Source: Halomonas sp. 25-S5 (lineage in GTDB: Bacteria > Pseudomonadota > Gammaproteobacteria > Pseudomonadales > Halomonadaceae). From it: 64,000 nt of DNA. The notes under the pieces are model-generated. The model made no database searches, was not told the origin of the DNA, and saw only the letters and a program-made list of their open reading frames with translations. The DNA lies in assembly GCF_029889845.1 (NCBI RefSeq), contig NZ_JARANV010000005.1, positions 62,001 through 126,000 on the forward strand, in the 5' to 3' direction. Position numbers and translations under genes: made by a program. Position 1 is the first letter of the stretch; every line of letters begins with the position of its first letter. Shown here piece after piece: positions 17,631 through 26,637 of the stretch.

Positions 17631-20600
17631 GCCAACCCCATCGTCTCGGCCAGGGCGGGCGCATCGACCGCTCCTGCAAGCTGGGCTTCAGCTTCAATGG
17701 TAAGCGCTATCAGGGTCATGCCGGCGACACTCTGGCCTCGGCGTTGCTGGCCAACGGCGTCGACATCGTCAACCGCAGCTTCAAGTACTCCCGGCCGCGA
17801 GGCGTGGTGGCCGCCGGCGCCGAGGAGCCCAATGCGCTGGTCCAGCTGGGTAGTATCGAAGCGGCACAGGTGCCCAATGTGCGGGCCACCCAGCAGGCGC
17901 TCTTCGAGGGGCTGGAGGCATGCAGCACCAACGGCTGGCCCAATGTACAGCGCGATATGATGAGCCTGGTCGGCAAGCTGGGCGGCACCTTCATGCCGCC
18001 GGGGTTCTACTACAAGACCTTCATGGCCCCGGCCTCCCTGTGGATGACCTACGAGAAGATCATCCGCAAGGGCGCGGGGCTGGGGCGCAGCCCCATGGAG
18101 CGCGACCCGGACAGCTACGATCATCTGCACCAGCACTGTGACGTGCTGGTGGTCGGTGCCGGCCCGGCGGGGCTGGCCGCGGCCCTGGCCGCGGCGCGCA
18201 GTGGTGTTCGGGTGATCCTCTGCGACGAGCAGGAGGAGATGGGCGGCTCGCTGCTCGACAGTCACGAGACCCTCGATGGCCGGCCCGCCGGTGCCTGGGT
18301 CGCCGAGGCGCTCAAGGTGCTGGGCGAGAGGGACAATGTCACCCTGCTGCCGCGGACCACGGCCAATGGCTATCACGACCACCATTTCGTCACCCTGCAC
18401 GAGCGGCGCACCGAGCATCTCGGCGAGACCGCCCCACGCAAGGGCGGGTGGCGCCAGGTGCGTTCGCGCCTGCACCGCGTGCGCGCCGGCCGGGTGATCC
18501 TCGCCACCGGGGCCCACGAGCGCCCGCTGGTCTACGCCAACAACGACGTGCCGGGCAACCTGGTGGCCGGCGCCGTCTCCACCTATATCCGCCGCTACGG
18601 CGTGGTGCCGGGCCGGAAGTTGGTGCTCTCTACCAGCAACGACCATGCCTACCGTGCCGCACTGGACTGGGCGGAGAGCGGCCGCGAGGTGGTGGCCATC
18701 GTCGATGCCCGGGCCGAGCCCGACGGTGAGCTGGTCGAGCAGGCCCGCGCCAAGGGCATCCGCATCATCACCGGAAGTGCGGTGATCGAGGCCAGGGGCG
18801 ATGCCCGGGTCAGCGCGGCGCGGGTGGCGCGCGTCGACCTGGAGGCATTTCGTGTCACCGGGGAGATGGAGACACTGGCCTGCGACACCATTGGCAGCTC
18901 CGGTGGTTACAGCCCGGTGATCCACCTGGCGTCGCACACCGGCGCGCGGCCTACCTGGCGTGACGATCTCCTGGGCTTCGTGCCCGGTCTGGTGAAGGGG
19001 GTGAGCGCCGCCGGCGGGGCCATGGGCACCTACCCAACCGGCGAGGTGCTGGAGGAGGGTGCCCGGGCAGGGCATGAGGCCGCAGCGGAGCTCGGTTTCC
19101 CGGAGGGCGCCGTGGCCCTTCCACGGGTCGCGACACGCCGCGACGGCGCGGCGATGGCGCTGTATCAGGTCCCCCACGTAAAGCCGACCCTGCGCGCGCC
19201 CAAGCAGTTCGTCGACCTGCAGAACGACGTCACCGCGGCGGCCGTCGAGCTGGCGACCCGCGAGGGCTTCGAATCCATCGAGCACGTCAAGCGCTACACC
19301 GCCATGGGCTTCGGCACCGACCAGGGCAAGCTCGGCAATATCAACGGCATGGCCATCGCCGCCCGCTGCCTGGGCAAGTCGATCCCCGAGGTGGGCACCA
19401 CGGTGTTCCGCCCCAACTACACGCCGGTGACCTTCGGCGCCATCGTCGGCCGCCACTGCCGCGAGCTGTTCGAGCCCGAGCGTCATACCGCCCTGCATCC
19501 GTGGCACGTAGCGCACGGCGCCGAGTTCGAGGACGTCGGCCAGTGGAAGCGCCCCTGGTACTTTCCACAAGAACGCCGCGGCGACGTCGGCGGCGAACGC
19601 GAGAGTATGGCGGAGGCGGTGGCGCGGGAGTGCCGTGCGGTGCGCGAGGCCGTCGGCATCCTCGACGCCTCCACGCTCGGCAAGATCGACATCCAAGGGC
19701 CGGATGCCCGCGAGTTTCTCGGGCGGGTCTACACCAACAAGTGGGCTCAGCTGGCGCCCGGGCGCGTACGCTACGGGCTGATGTGCAAGGACGATGGCAT
19801 GGTCTTCGATGACGGCACCACCAGCTGCCTGGCCGATAATCACTTCCTGATGACCACTACCACCGGCGGAGCGGCCGGCGTGCTGGAGTGGCTGGAACTG
19901 TGGCACCAGACCGAGTGGCCGGAACTGCAGGTCACTTTCACCTCGGTGACCGACCACTGGGCGACCATGACCGTCACCGGCCCCGAGGCCCGCAGGCTGC
20001 TGGCCGAGATCACCGACATGGACCTGGACCGCGACAGCTTCACGTTCATGGATTGGCGCGAGGGCGTGGTGGCCGGCGTCCCGGCACGGGTGTTCCGCAT
20101 CTCCTTTACCGGTGAGCTCGCCTACGAGATCAACGTCCAGGCCAACTATGCCATGCACGTCTGGGAGGCGCTGTTTGCCAATGGCGACCGCTACGGCCTG
20201 ACGCCTTACGGAACCGAGACCATGCACGTGCTGCGGGCCGAGAAGGGCTTCATCATCACCGGCCAGGAGACTGACGGCTCGGTGACCCCGGAGGATCTGG
20301 GTATGCAATGGTGCGTAGGGTATGACAAGCCGTGTTCCTGGATCGGCAAGCGGGCCCTGTCTCGCCCCGACACCAAGCGCCCCGACCGCAAGCAGCTGGT
20401 GGGCCTGAAACCCAGGGACCCCAAGGTGGTGCTGGAGGAGGGCGCCCAGATCGTCTTCGACCCGAACCACTCTATCCCCATGCCCATGGCGGGCCATGTG
20501 ACCTCCAGCTACTACAGCCCGACCCTGGACAGCGGTTTCGCCCTCGCCGTGGTCAAGGGCGGCCAGCAGAAGATGGGCGAGACCGTCTATCTGCCCATGG

Positions 20601-20677
20601 CCGACGGCCAGGTCCATGAGGCCGACATCGTCAGCCCGATCTTCGTCGATCCCAAGGGAGAGCGCCAGAATGTCTGA
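17627..20677 (+). CDS. soxA: Sarcosine oxidase, alpha subunit
   Basis: This 1016-aa alpha subunit has an N-terminal ferredoxin-like 2Fe-2S-type fold (about 15-100), a NAD-binding domain with VLVVGAGPAGLAAALAAA (about 173) and a C-terminal aminomethyltransferase/folate-binding half (from about 600) that gives methylene-THF. Length is normal for the family. It overlaps soxD and soxG in the ATGA style, so all four subunits are probably made together. A 1068-codon open antisense frame exists here, which is a consequence of GC-rich codon bias. Confidence 0.95.
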   Translation: MSQPHRLGQGGRIDRSCKLGFSFNGKRYQGHAGDTLASALLANGVDIVNRSFKYSRPRGVVAAGAEEPNALVQLGSIEAAQVPNVRATQQALFEGLEACSTNGWPNVQRDMMSLVGKLGGTFMPPGFYYKTFMAPASLWMTYEKIIRKGAGLGRSPMERDPDSYDHLHQHCDVLVVGAGPAGLAAALAAARSGVRVILCDEQEEMGGSLLDSHETLDGRPAGAWVAEALKVLGERDNVTLLPRTTANGYHDHHFVTLHERRTEHLGETAPRKGGWRQVRSRLHRVRAGRVILATGAHERPLVYANNDVPGNLVAGAVSTYIRRYGVVPGRKLVLSTSNDHAYRAALDWAESGREVVAIVDARAEPDGELVEQARAKGIRIITGSAVIEARGDARVSAARVARVDLEAFRVTGEMETLACDTIGSSGGYSPVIHLASHTGARPTWRDDLLGFVPGLVKGVSAAGGAMGTYPTGEVLEEGARAGHEAAAELGFPEGAVALPRVATRRDGAAMALYQVPHVKPTLRAPKQFVDLQNDVTAAAVELATREGFESIEHVKRYTAMGFGTDQGKLGNINGMAIAARCLGKSIPEVGTTVFRPNYTPVTFGAIVGRHCRELFEPERHTALHPWHVAHGAEFEDVGQWKRPWYFPQERRGDVGGERESMAEAVARECRAVREAVGILDASTLGKIDIQGPDAREFLGRVYTNKWAQLAPGRVRYGLMCKDDGMVFDDGTTSCLADNHFLMTTTTGGAAGVLEWLELWHQTEWPELQVTFTSVTDHWATMTVTGPEARRLLAEITDMDLDRDSFTFMDWREGVVAGVPARVFRISFTGELAYEINVQANYAMHVWEALFANGDRYGLTPYGTETMHVLRAEKGFIITGQETDGSVTPEDLGMQWCVGYDKPCSWIGKRALSRPDTKRPDRKQLVGLKPRDPKVVLEEGAQIVFDPNHSIPMPMAGHVTSSYYSPTLDSGFALAVVKGGQQKMGETVYLPMADGQVHEADIVSPIFVDPKGERQNV

Positions 20678-21320
20678 TCCCGTCATCGCCAACGTCAGGA
20701 CCTTCGATACCCGTACCGAGGCCAAGATCCCGGTGAAATCGCCGCTGGCCTATGCCTATCGTCGCACGGGGGCCCCGGCCCCCACTGGCGAGAGCCGCGT
20801 GGTGCTGCGCGAGCGGCCCTTCCTCGGTCACCTGGTCCTGCGTGGCGGGGCCATCGTCCTCGATGAGGCGGTCCGCGCGGTGCTCGGTGTCCCGCTGCCC
20901 GGTGAGCCCCAGGGGCTCACCCGCGATGCGGCGGGCGAGCGCTCGATCCAGTGGCTCTCCCCCGACGAGTGGCTGCTGATCGTGCCCGGCGGCGAGGAGG
21001 CCGCGCTGGAGAATCGGCTGCGCGAGGCGCTGGGCGACGCTCACTTCGCCATCAGCAACGTCAGCGGCGGACAGACCCTGGTCGAGCTCGAGGGCGAGTC
21101 CGCCCGGGAGCTGTTGATGAAGTCGGTGGTCTACGATGTTCACCCCAGTCACTTCCCGGTCGGCAAGGCCGTTACCACGGTCTTCGCCAAGGCCACGGTG
21201 ATCCTGCGTCGCCCCGACGAGCAGTGCTGGGAGCTGGTGGTGCGCCGCAGCTTCGCCGACTACACCTATCGCTGGTTGCTGGATGCCGGCGAGGAGTTCT
21301 GCCTCGGCGTCGAGCGCTGA
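20670..21320 (+). CDS. soxG: Sarcosine oxidase, gamma subunit
   Basis: This 216-aa subunit shows the T-protein-like fold ending in SFADYTYRWLLDAGEEFCLGV, which is typical of SoxG. The ATG at 20670 overlaps soxA by 8 bases. The conserved QWLSPDEWLLIVP and VSGGQTLVELEG segments are present. It completes the heterotetramer. The operon then continues across a hairpin to a purU remnant, in the same order seen in other betaine operons, where purU follows soxG. Confidence 0.92.
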   Translation: MSDPVIANVRTFDTRTEAKIPVKSPLAYAYRRTGAPAPTGESRVVLRERPFLGHLVLRGGAIVLDEAVRAVLGVPLPGEPQGLTRDAAGERSIQWLSPDEWLLIVPGGEEAALENRLREALGDAHFAISNVSGGQTLVELEGESARELLMKSVVYDVHPSHFPVGKAVTTVFAKATVILRRPDEQCWELVVRRSFADYTYRWLLDAGEEFCLGVER

Positions 21321-21348
21321 TCCCGGGCTTTTCCCTCACATGCGTTTC

Positions 21349-21372
21349 CAGGCCGGGGCCCGCCCCGGCCTG
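21349..21372 (+). terminator. Intergenic hairpin between soxG and purU remnant
   Basis: A perfect 10-bp stem CAGGCCGGGG / CCCCGGCCTG with a 4-nt loop and no T-run after it. It is probably an RNA processing or attenuation hairpin rather than a full terminator. Confidence 0.5.
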
Positions 21373-21391
21373 CTTCGTCAGGAGACATCCC

Positions 21392-21595
21392 ATGAGCCCC
21401 ATGAATCATGGTGTCGATATGAGTGCCGATACATGGATCCTCACGGCCCAGTGTCCCAGCCGGTTGGGCACCGTGGACGTGGTCACCCGCTTCCTCAAGG
21501 AGAACCGCTGCTACATCACCGAGCAGCAGTCCTTCGACGACCGCCACGCCGAACGCTTCTTGCATGCAAGACGCACCGTGATCTTCGAGCGATAG
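21392..21595 (+). pseudogene. Internally deleted purU remnant
   Basis: A strong ribosome site (AGGAGACATCCC) and ATG at 21392 lead a 67-codon ORF. Residues 13-55 are a clear PurU N-terminal ACT domain (ILTAQCPSRLGTVDVVTRFL, then CYITEQQSFDDRHAERF). The ORF then jumps to LHARRTVIFER, which resembles the extreme C-terminus of PurU (compare NGNKTVVFR of the intact copy). About 220 middle codons, including all catalytic residues, are missing while the frame is kept. The start signals are intact, so a 67-aa peptide may still be made. The full-length paralogue at 4169-5047 would cover the activity. Confidence 0.8.
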
Positions 21596-21703
21596 CCGTT
21601 CTCCCTGACGGGATTATCGTCACGAGTTGGTACCGCCGGACCGGAAAGGGGGAAAGCCGCGTCGGCCGGCGGATGGCGTGTCACCTCTTTCACTCTCCCG
21701 GTC

Positions 21704-22735
21704 TCAGGTACTCTGGCCGACCATGAGCGTGAAGCCCACATCCTGCTGCCGTTGCGTCACCGGCTGGTGATCCAGTCGTCTCAGGACCTGCTCGGCCGCC
21801 AGTCGACCCATGGTCTCGCGGGGTGACTGGATGGTGGTCAGCCGGGGCGTGACGTGCTGGCCCAGCGTCAGGCCATTGAAACCGGCGATGGCGATGTCCC
21901 CGGGGACCCGCAGGCCGAGGCGCTGTGCATGCAGCAGGGCGCCGGTCGCCAGGTCATCGTTGGCGAAGTGGATGGCCCGGGCCCCGGGAAAGCCGCCCAG
22001 CACCTGGTCGAGTCCGGCGGCACCCGCCTCCAGGCTGCCCAGCCGATCGAGTTCGATGAGGGGGGCGTCCAGGCAGGCCGCCTCGAGCACCTCGCGATGT
22101 CCCGCGAAGCGCATGCCGGCACGGTAGTCCCTGTCCAGGCAGGCCCCCACATAGACGATCGAGCGGTGCCCCCGCGCCAGCAGGTGGCGGGCCATGCAGC
22201 GCCCCGCCTCCTGGTGGTCGAGGCCGACATTGAGGTCCAGGGCCTCGCCCAGTTCCATCACTTCCATGATCGGCTTGTCCCAGTGCCCGAGCAGGCCGAG
22301 ACAGGCGTCGCTGTGACGCAGTCCTGCCGTGACCAACGCCGAGCAGGACCAGCCCAGGAAGGTGCGCACCAGCTGATACTCGCGGTCCAGGTCGTAGTCG
22401 GTGTTGCCGAGCAGGATCTGGTAGCCGCGGGCCTCGAAGGTCTCCTGCAGGCCGCGGATCACCTCGATGAACACCGCGTTGGCCAGCGACGGCACGATTA
22501 CCGCGATGAAGCGGGAGCTGGCGGATGCCAGGCTGCCGGCGACGAGGTTGGGCACGTAGCCCACCTGGTCGACGGCCTCGAGGACCCGCTTTCGGGTCTC
22601 CTCGTTGACCCGCTCCGGCGTGTTCAGGGCGCGGGACACGGTAATCGGAGAGACGCCGGCCGCATCAGCCACCTGCTTCAGAGTGGGCTGATCGGAACCT
22701 CGCCGCCGTCGCGGGCCTGCGTTCGAGTTAGACAT
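21704..22735 (-). CDS. LacI-family transcriptional regulator of the tetronate locus
   Basis: This 343-aa repressor has an N-terminal LacI helix-turn-helix (PTLKQVADAAGVSPITVSRALN, about 17-38) and a periplasmic-binding-protein-like effector domain with AIAGFNGLTLGQHVTP near the end. ATG 22735 is favoured because AAGGA is properly spaced before it; ATG 22744 is the alternative. It is divergent from the tetronate genes, and two perfect LacI-type palindromes lie in between. The effector is probably a tetronate or a pathway intermediate (inference). It resembles the GntR/gluconate-type subgroup of the family. Confidence 0.9.
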   Translation of the reverse strand: MSNSNAGPRRRRGSDQPTLKQVADAAGVSPITVSRALNTPERVNEETRKRVLEAVDQVGYVPNLVAGSLASASSRFIAVIVPSLANAVFIEVIRGLQETFEARGYQILLGNTDYDLDREYQLVRTFLGWSCSALVTAGLRHSDACLGLLGHWDKPIMEVMELGEALDLNVGLDHQEAGRCMARHLLARGHRSIVYVGACLDRDYRAGMRFAGHREVLEAACLDAPLIELDRLGSLEAGAAGLDQVLGGFPGARAIHFANDDLATGALLHAQRLGLRVPGDIAIAGFNGLTLGQHVTPRLTTIQSPRETMGRLAAEQVLRRLDHQPVTQRQQDVGFTLMVGQST

Positions 22736-22790
22736 TGGTCTCATCCTTGCACACTAGGCTTGCTGCCGGGAAGTCACTCGTCTAGAACTA

Positions 22791-22804
22791 TGTTAGCGCT
22801 AACA
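22791..22804. promoter_or_regulatory. LacI-type operator 1
   Basis: Perfect 14-bp palindrome TGTTAGCGCTAACA between the divergent LacI gene and the tetronate genes. The central AGCGCT fits LacI/GntR-type operators. Confidence 0.8.
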
Positions 22805-22818
22805 TGGTAGCGCTACCA
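22805..22818. promoter_or_regulatory. LacI-type operator 2
   Basis: Perfect 14-bp palindrome TGGTAGCGCTACCA directly abutting operator 1. Centre-to-centre distance is 14 bp. It ends just before the GTG at 22821, which argues for the downstream GTG start of ltnD. Confidence 0.75.
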
Positions 22819-22868
22819 CCGTGAATCACAGCACACAGCAAATCACGCGACCATCGGGAGATCGAAAG

Positions 22869-23804
22869 GTGAGCGACATTTCCGCAAGCACGCCTCGCAT
22901 CGGGGTCATCGGTCTAGGAGCCATGGGCATGGGCACGGCTACCGCACTGCTCGAACAGGGTCTGGCGGTGACAGGCTGCGACGTGTCGGCCCAGGCACGC
23001 CAAGCCTTCGAGGCCAAGGGAGGCCGCGGCGCCGCCACCCCCGCGGAACTGGCCGCTCACTGCGACATCGTGCTGCTGGTGGTCGTCAATGCCGATCAGG
23101 TCGAGCAAGTGCTGTTCGGTGACCAGGGCCTGGTGGGCGCTCTCGCCCCGGGTAACGTGGTGCTGCAGTGCGCTACGGTGGCCCCCAGCATCGCCCGCCG
23201 GCTCGGCGCGCGGCTGGCCGAGGCCGGGCTCGAGATGCTCGACGCGCCGATCAGCGGCGGGGCCGCCAAGGCGCGGGCCGGGCAGCTGTCGGTGATGGCC
23301 TCGGGCACGCCGGCAGCCTTCGACAAGGCCGCTCCGGCCCTCGACGGCATGGCCGCCACCGTCTATCGGCTGGGTGACGAGGTGGGTGTCGGGTCGAGCA
23401 TGAAGCTGGTCAACCAGCTGCTGGCCGGCGTGCACATCGCCACCGCCGCCGAGGCCATGGCGCTGGGCATCCGCATGGGGCTGGACCCGGACACCGTCTA
23501 TGAGGTGATCACCCATTCGGCGGGCAACTCCTGGATGTTCGAGAACCGGGTGCCGCATATCCTCAAGGGCGACTATACGCCGCTGTCCGCCGTCGACATC
23601 TTCGTCAAGGACCTCAACATCGTCCACGACACCGGCCGCGAGCTGGCCCTGCCGACCCCGGTGGCGTCATCTGCCCTGCAGCAGTTCACGGCGGCCAAGG
23701 GTGCCGGCTTCGGCCGCGAGGATGACGCGGCCGTGATCAAGGTCTACGAGCGCCTGTCGGGCATCACGCTGCCCGAGGCCGCCAACGATCCCGGGGAGGC
23801 GTGA
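22869..23804 (+). CDS. ltnD: L-threonate dehydrogenase-like beta-hydroxyacid dehydrogenase
   Basis: This 311-aa HIBADH-family enzyme has the NAD motif GVIGLGAMGMGTATALLEQG, the substrate loop DAPISGGAAKARAGQLSVMASG and the catalytic-Lys region GSSMKLVNQLLAG. LtnD oxidises L-threonate at C2 to 2-oxo-tetronate. GTG 22869 is chosen because GGGAG lies six bases upstream; the longer GTG start at 22821 abuts the operator. First gene of the operon; otnK follows with a start two bases beyond its stop. Family firm, substrate from context. Confidence 0.85.
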   Translation: MSDISASTPRIGVIGLGAMGMGTATALLEQGLAVTGCDVSAQARQAFEAKGGRGAATPAELAAHCDIVLLVVVNADQVEQVLFGDQGLVGALAPGNVVLQCATVAPSIARRLGARLAEAGLEMLDAPISGGAAKARAGQLSVMASGTPAAFDKAAPALDGMAATVYRLGDEVGVGSSMKLVNQLLAGVHIATAAEAMALGIRMGLDPDTVYEVITHSAGNSWMFENRVPHILKGDYTPLSAVDIFVKDLNIVHDTGRELALPTPVASSALQQFTAAKGAGFGREDDAAVIKVYERLSGITLPEAANDPGEA

Positions 23805-23806
23805 CC

Positions 23807-25102
23807 ATGACAATCGTGCTGGGCGCCATCGCCGATGACTTCACCGGGGCCACCGACCTGGCCAACAACCTGGTGCGCAGCGGCATGCGTTGCCTACAGG
23901 TGATCGGGGTGCCGGAAGGAGAGCTGGCGCTGGATGATGTCGATGCGGTGGTGGTGGCGCTGAAATCTCGCTCCTGCCCGGCAGGGGAAGCCGTGACGGA
24001 GTCCCTGGCGGCGCAGGTGTGGTTGCGGGCCCAAGGCGCCAGACAGATATTCTTCAAGTACTGCTCGACCTTCGATTCCACCGACGCCGGCAATATCGGC
24101 CCAGTCGCCGACGCCCTCCTGGAGCGGTCGGGGAGTGCCCAGACGGTGATGGTCCCGGCCTTTCCGATCAATGGCCGCACCGTCTACCAGGGCCATCTCT
24201 TCGTCGGCGATCGCCTGCTCAACGACAGTGGCATGCAGCACCATCCCTTGAATCCCATGCACGACGCCGACCTGGTGCGCGTACTGGGTCGCCAGACACC
24301 CCATGCGGTGGGCCTGGCGGCGCGGCCGGTGTTGGCCCGCGGCGCCGAGGCCACGCGCGTCCATCTTCGGTCCCTGGCGGAACAGGGCGTGCGCCATGCG
24401 ATCTGCGACACCCTCGATGAGCAGGACCTCGAGGTGATCGCCGAGGCCGTGGTCGACCTGCCGCTGGTCACCGGCGGCTCCGGGCTCGGCCAGGCGCTGC
24501 CGGCGCAGTACCGGCGCCGGGGCTGGCTGGCCGAGGTCGCCGAGCCCGGCCGCCTCGCCCCGGCGACGGGCAGCGCCCTGGTGCTCTCGGGGAGCTGTTC
24601 GCGGGCCACGCTCGGCCAGGTCGATCATTTCCTCGAACGCTACTCTCTCGAACATCCCCGGGGCTTCGCCCTGGATCCGCTCGAGCTCGCCGAAGGCGAT
24701 GCCCACCTGGAGGCGGCCCTGGCCTTCGCCCGCGAGCGTCTCGCCGATGGCGGTCCGGTGCTGGTCTATGCCTCCGCCGACCCGGAGCGGGTCAAGGCCG
24801 CCCAGGCGGCGCTGGGCGTCGAACGCGCCGGCGAGCTGGTCGAACAGGCTCTGGGGCGGCTGGCCAGCACCCTGGTTGCCGAAGGCGTGGGCCGGTTGGT
24901 GGTGGCCGGGGGCGAGAGCTCCGGTGCCGTGGTGTCGACGCTGGGCATCGACATGCTACGCATCGGCGACCAGATCGACCCCGGCGTGCCCTGGACCCAG
25001 GCGCCGCTGGCAGGCCGCGAGGCCCCACTGTCCCTGGCCCTCAAGTCGGGCAACTTCGGTGGCCGTGACTTCTTTACTCGAGCCTTCGAGGTGCTGCCAT
25101 GA
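23807..25102 (+). CDS. otnK: 3-oxo-tetronate kinase (DUF1537 family)
   Basis: This 431-aa four-carbon acid-sugar kinase starts with GAIADDFTGATDLANNLV, the DUF1537 N-terminal motif, and ends with the nucleotide-binding VVAGGESSGAVV and LKSGNFGG motifs. It phosphorylates 3-oxo-tetronate at O4. GGGGAGGCGTGACC upstream supports ATG 23807 over the GTG at 23801. It overlaps otnC by four bases. Confidence 0.92.
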   Translation: MTIVLGAIADDFTGATDLANNLVRSGMRCLQVIGVPEGELALDDVDAVVVALKSRSCPAGEAVTESLAAQVWLRAQGARQIFFKYCSTFDSTDAGNIGPVADALLERSGSAQTVMVPAFPINGRTVYQGHLFVGDRLLNDSGMQHHPLNPMHDADLVRVLGRQTPHAVGLAARPVLARGAEATRVHLRSLAEQGVRHAICDTLDEQDLEVIAEAVVDLPLVTGGSGLGQALPAQYRRRGWLAEVAEPGRLAPATGSALVLSGSCSRATLGQVDHFLERYSLEHPRGFALDPLELAEGDAHLEAALAFARERLADGGPVLVYASADPERVKAAQAALGVERAGELVEQALGRLASTLVAEGVGRLVVAGGESSGAVVSTLGIDMLRIGDQIDPGVPWTQAPLAGREAPLSLALKSGNFGGRDFFTRAFEVLP

Positions 25103-25746
25103 GCGCTCACGCCATCAATGCGCTACGCGAGCAGATCAGCACGCTTGGCCAGTCGCTGTTCGATCGTGGGCTGACCATGGGTTCCAGCGGCAACATCAGC
25201 GTGCGCCTCGAGGATGGCGGCTGGCTGATGACCCCCACCAATGCCTGTCTGGGACGCCTCGACCCGGCACGCATCTCGCGCCTGGACCGGGACGGCCGGC
25301 TGCTCGACGGTGACAAGCCGACCAAGGAGCATTTCCTGCACACGGCGATGTACGAGGAGCGTCCCCAGTCCGGCGCCATCGTGCACCTCCACTCCACCCA
25401 TTCGGTGGCCGTGTCCTGCCTGCCCGACGTGGATCCCTGCGACTGCATCCCGCCGCTGACCGCCTACTACGTGATGCGGGTGGGCCGCCTGCCGCTGGTG
25501 CCCTACCACATTCCAGGCGACCCGAGCCTGGGCGATGCCGTGCGCGGGCTGGCGGGGAAACACAGCGCGGTGCTGCTGGCCAACCACGGCCCGGTGGTCG
25601 CCGGCAAGTCGCTGGAGGCCGCGGTCTATGCCACCGAGGAGCTGGAGGAGACCGCCAAGCTCTATCTGCTGCTGCACGGACGAAATCCTCGCGCCCTGAC
25701 ACCGGAACAGGTGGCCGAGCTCGAGGCCCGTTTCCCCCGCAGCTGA
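25099..25746 (+). CDS. otnC: 3-oxo-tetronate 4-phosphate decarboxylase (class II aldolase family)
   Basis: This 215-aa class II aldolase/adducin-fold enzyme has GLTMGSSGNISVRL near the N-terminus, the metal-binding HLHSTHSVAVSC, and LLANHGPVVAG. It decarboxylates 3-oxo-tetronate 4-phosphate to dihydroxyacetone phosphate and CO2, which feeds glycolysis. The start overlaps otnK by ATGA. Length and motifs are normal for OtnC. Confidence 0.9.
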   Translation: MSAHAINALREQISTLGQSLFDRGLTMGSSGNISVRLEDGGWLMTPTNACLGRLDPARISRLDRDGRLLDGDKPTKEHFLHTAMYEERPQSGAIVHLHSTHSVAVSCLPDVDPCDCIPPLTAYYVMRVGRLPLVPYHIPGDPSLGDAVRGLAGKHSAVLLANHGPVVAGKSLEAAVYATEELEETAKLYLLLHGRNPRALTPEQVAELEARFPRS

Positions 25747-25770
25747 CCCGATGCAAACAGGAAACCGACG

Positions 25771-26577
25771 ATGATCCGACTGGCCGCCAACCTCAGCATG
25801 CTGTTCACCGAGCATGCCTTCCTCGACCGCTTCGCCGCGGCCGCCGATGCTGGCTTCACGGGGGTCGAGTACCTGTTTCCCTATGCCCACGCGCCGGAGA
25901 GCCTCGCCGAGGCGCTGCGTGCGTCGGGCGTCGAGCAGGTGCTGTTCAACCTGCCGCCCGGTGACTGGGAGGCGGGGGAGCGGGGGCTCGCCAGCCTGCC
26001 GGGCCGCGAGGCGGAGTTCCGCGATTCCGTGGTCGAGGGGCTGCGCTACGCCGAGGCCCTGGACTGCCCGCGCGTGCATGCCATGGCCGGGCTGCTGCCG
26101 GAGGGCGTCGATGCCCGAACTCAGACCGAAGCCCGCGCGGCGCATCACGCCACCTATATCGACAACCTGCGCTTTGCCGCTCGTGAGGCGGCCAAGGCCG
26201 GACGGGACCTGCTGATCGAGCCGATCAACACCCGTGATATGCCGGGGTACTTCCTGTCCCGTCAGGACCAGGCGCTAGCGGTGCTCGAGGCCGTGGGTGC
26301 CGACAATCTGCGCCTGCAGTTCGACCTCTACCATTGCCAGATCATGGAAGGCGACCTGATCCGCCATCTCGAGCGGCTCCTGCCCCATATCGGCCACGTG
26401 CAGATCGCCGGCGTGCCGCAGCGCCACGAGCCGGACATCGGCGAGGTGCATTACCCGGCGGTGCTCGAACGCCTCGCGGCCCTGGGCTATAGGGACTGGG
26501 TCGGCTGCGAGTACCGGCCGGCCCAGGGCACCCGCGACGGCCTGGGCTGGGGCAGGCCTTACGGGCTTCTGAGCTGA
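25771..26577 (+). CDS. otnI: 2-oxo-tetronate isomerase (hydroxypyruvate isomerase family)
   Basis: This 268-aa TIM-barrel isomerase of the Hyi/OtnI family starts with [27 protein letters not shown] and has [16 protein letters not shown] and [15 protein letters not shown], which carry metal and catalytic residues. It converts 2-oxo-tetronate to 3-oxo-tetronate. An ordinary hydroxypyruvate isomerase is the alternative, but the operon partners favour OtnI. It starts 24 bp after otnC. Confidence 0.88.
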   Translation: MIRLAANLSMLFTEHAFLDRFAAAADAGFTGVEYLFPYAHAPESLAEALRASGVEQVLFNLPPGDWEAGERGLASLPGREAEFRDSVVEGLRYAEALDCPRVHAMAGLLPEGVDARTQTEARAAHHATYIDNLRFAAREAAKAGRDLLIEPINTRDMPGYFLSRQDQALAVLEAVGADNLRLQFDLYHCQIMEGDLIRHLERLLPHIGHVQIAGVPQRHEPDIGEVHYPAVLERLAALGYRDWVGCEYRPAQGTRDGLGWGRPYGLLS

Positions 26578-26637
26578 GCCGGTCGTGCTCACGCCCCGCT
26601 TCATCATCGACAACAGACAATTGTAAGCGAGACCACC

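Noticed and set aside
17519..20725. 1068-codon antisense ORF opposite soxA
   Set aside because: It lies wholly across soxA, whose domains are unambiguous. Long antisense frames are expected from third-position GC bias; the translation is low-complexity His/Gly/Ala-rich and has no domain.
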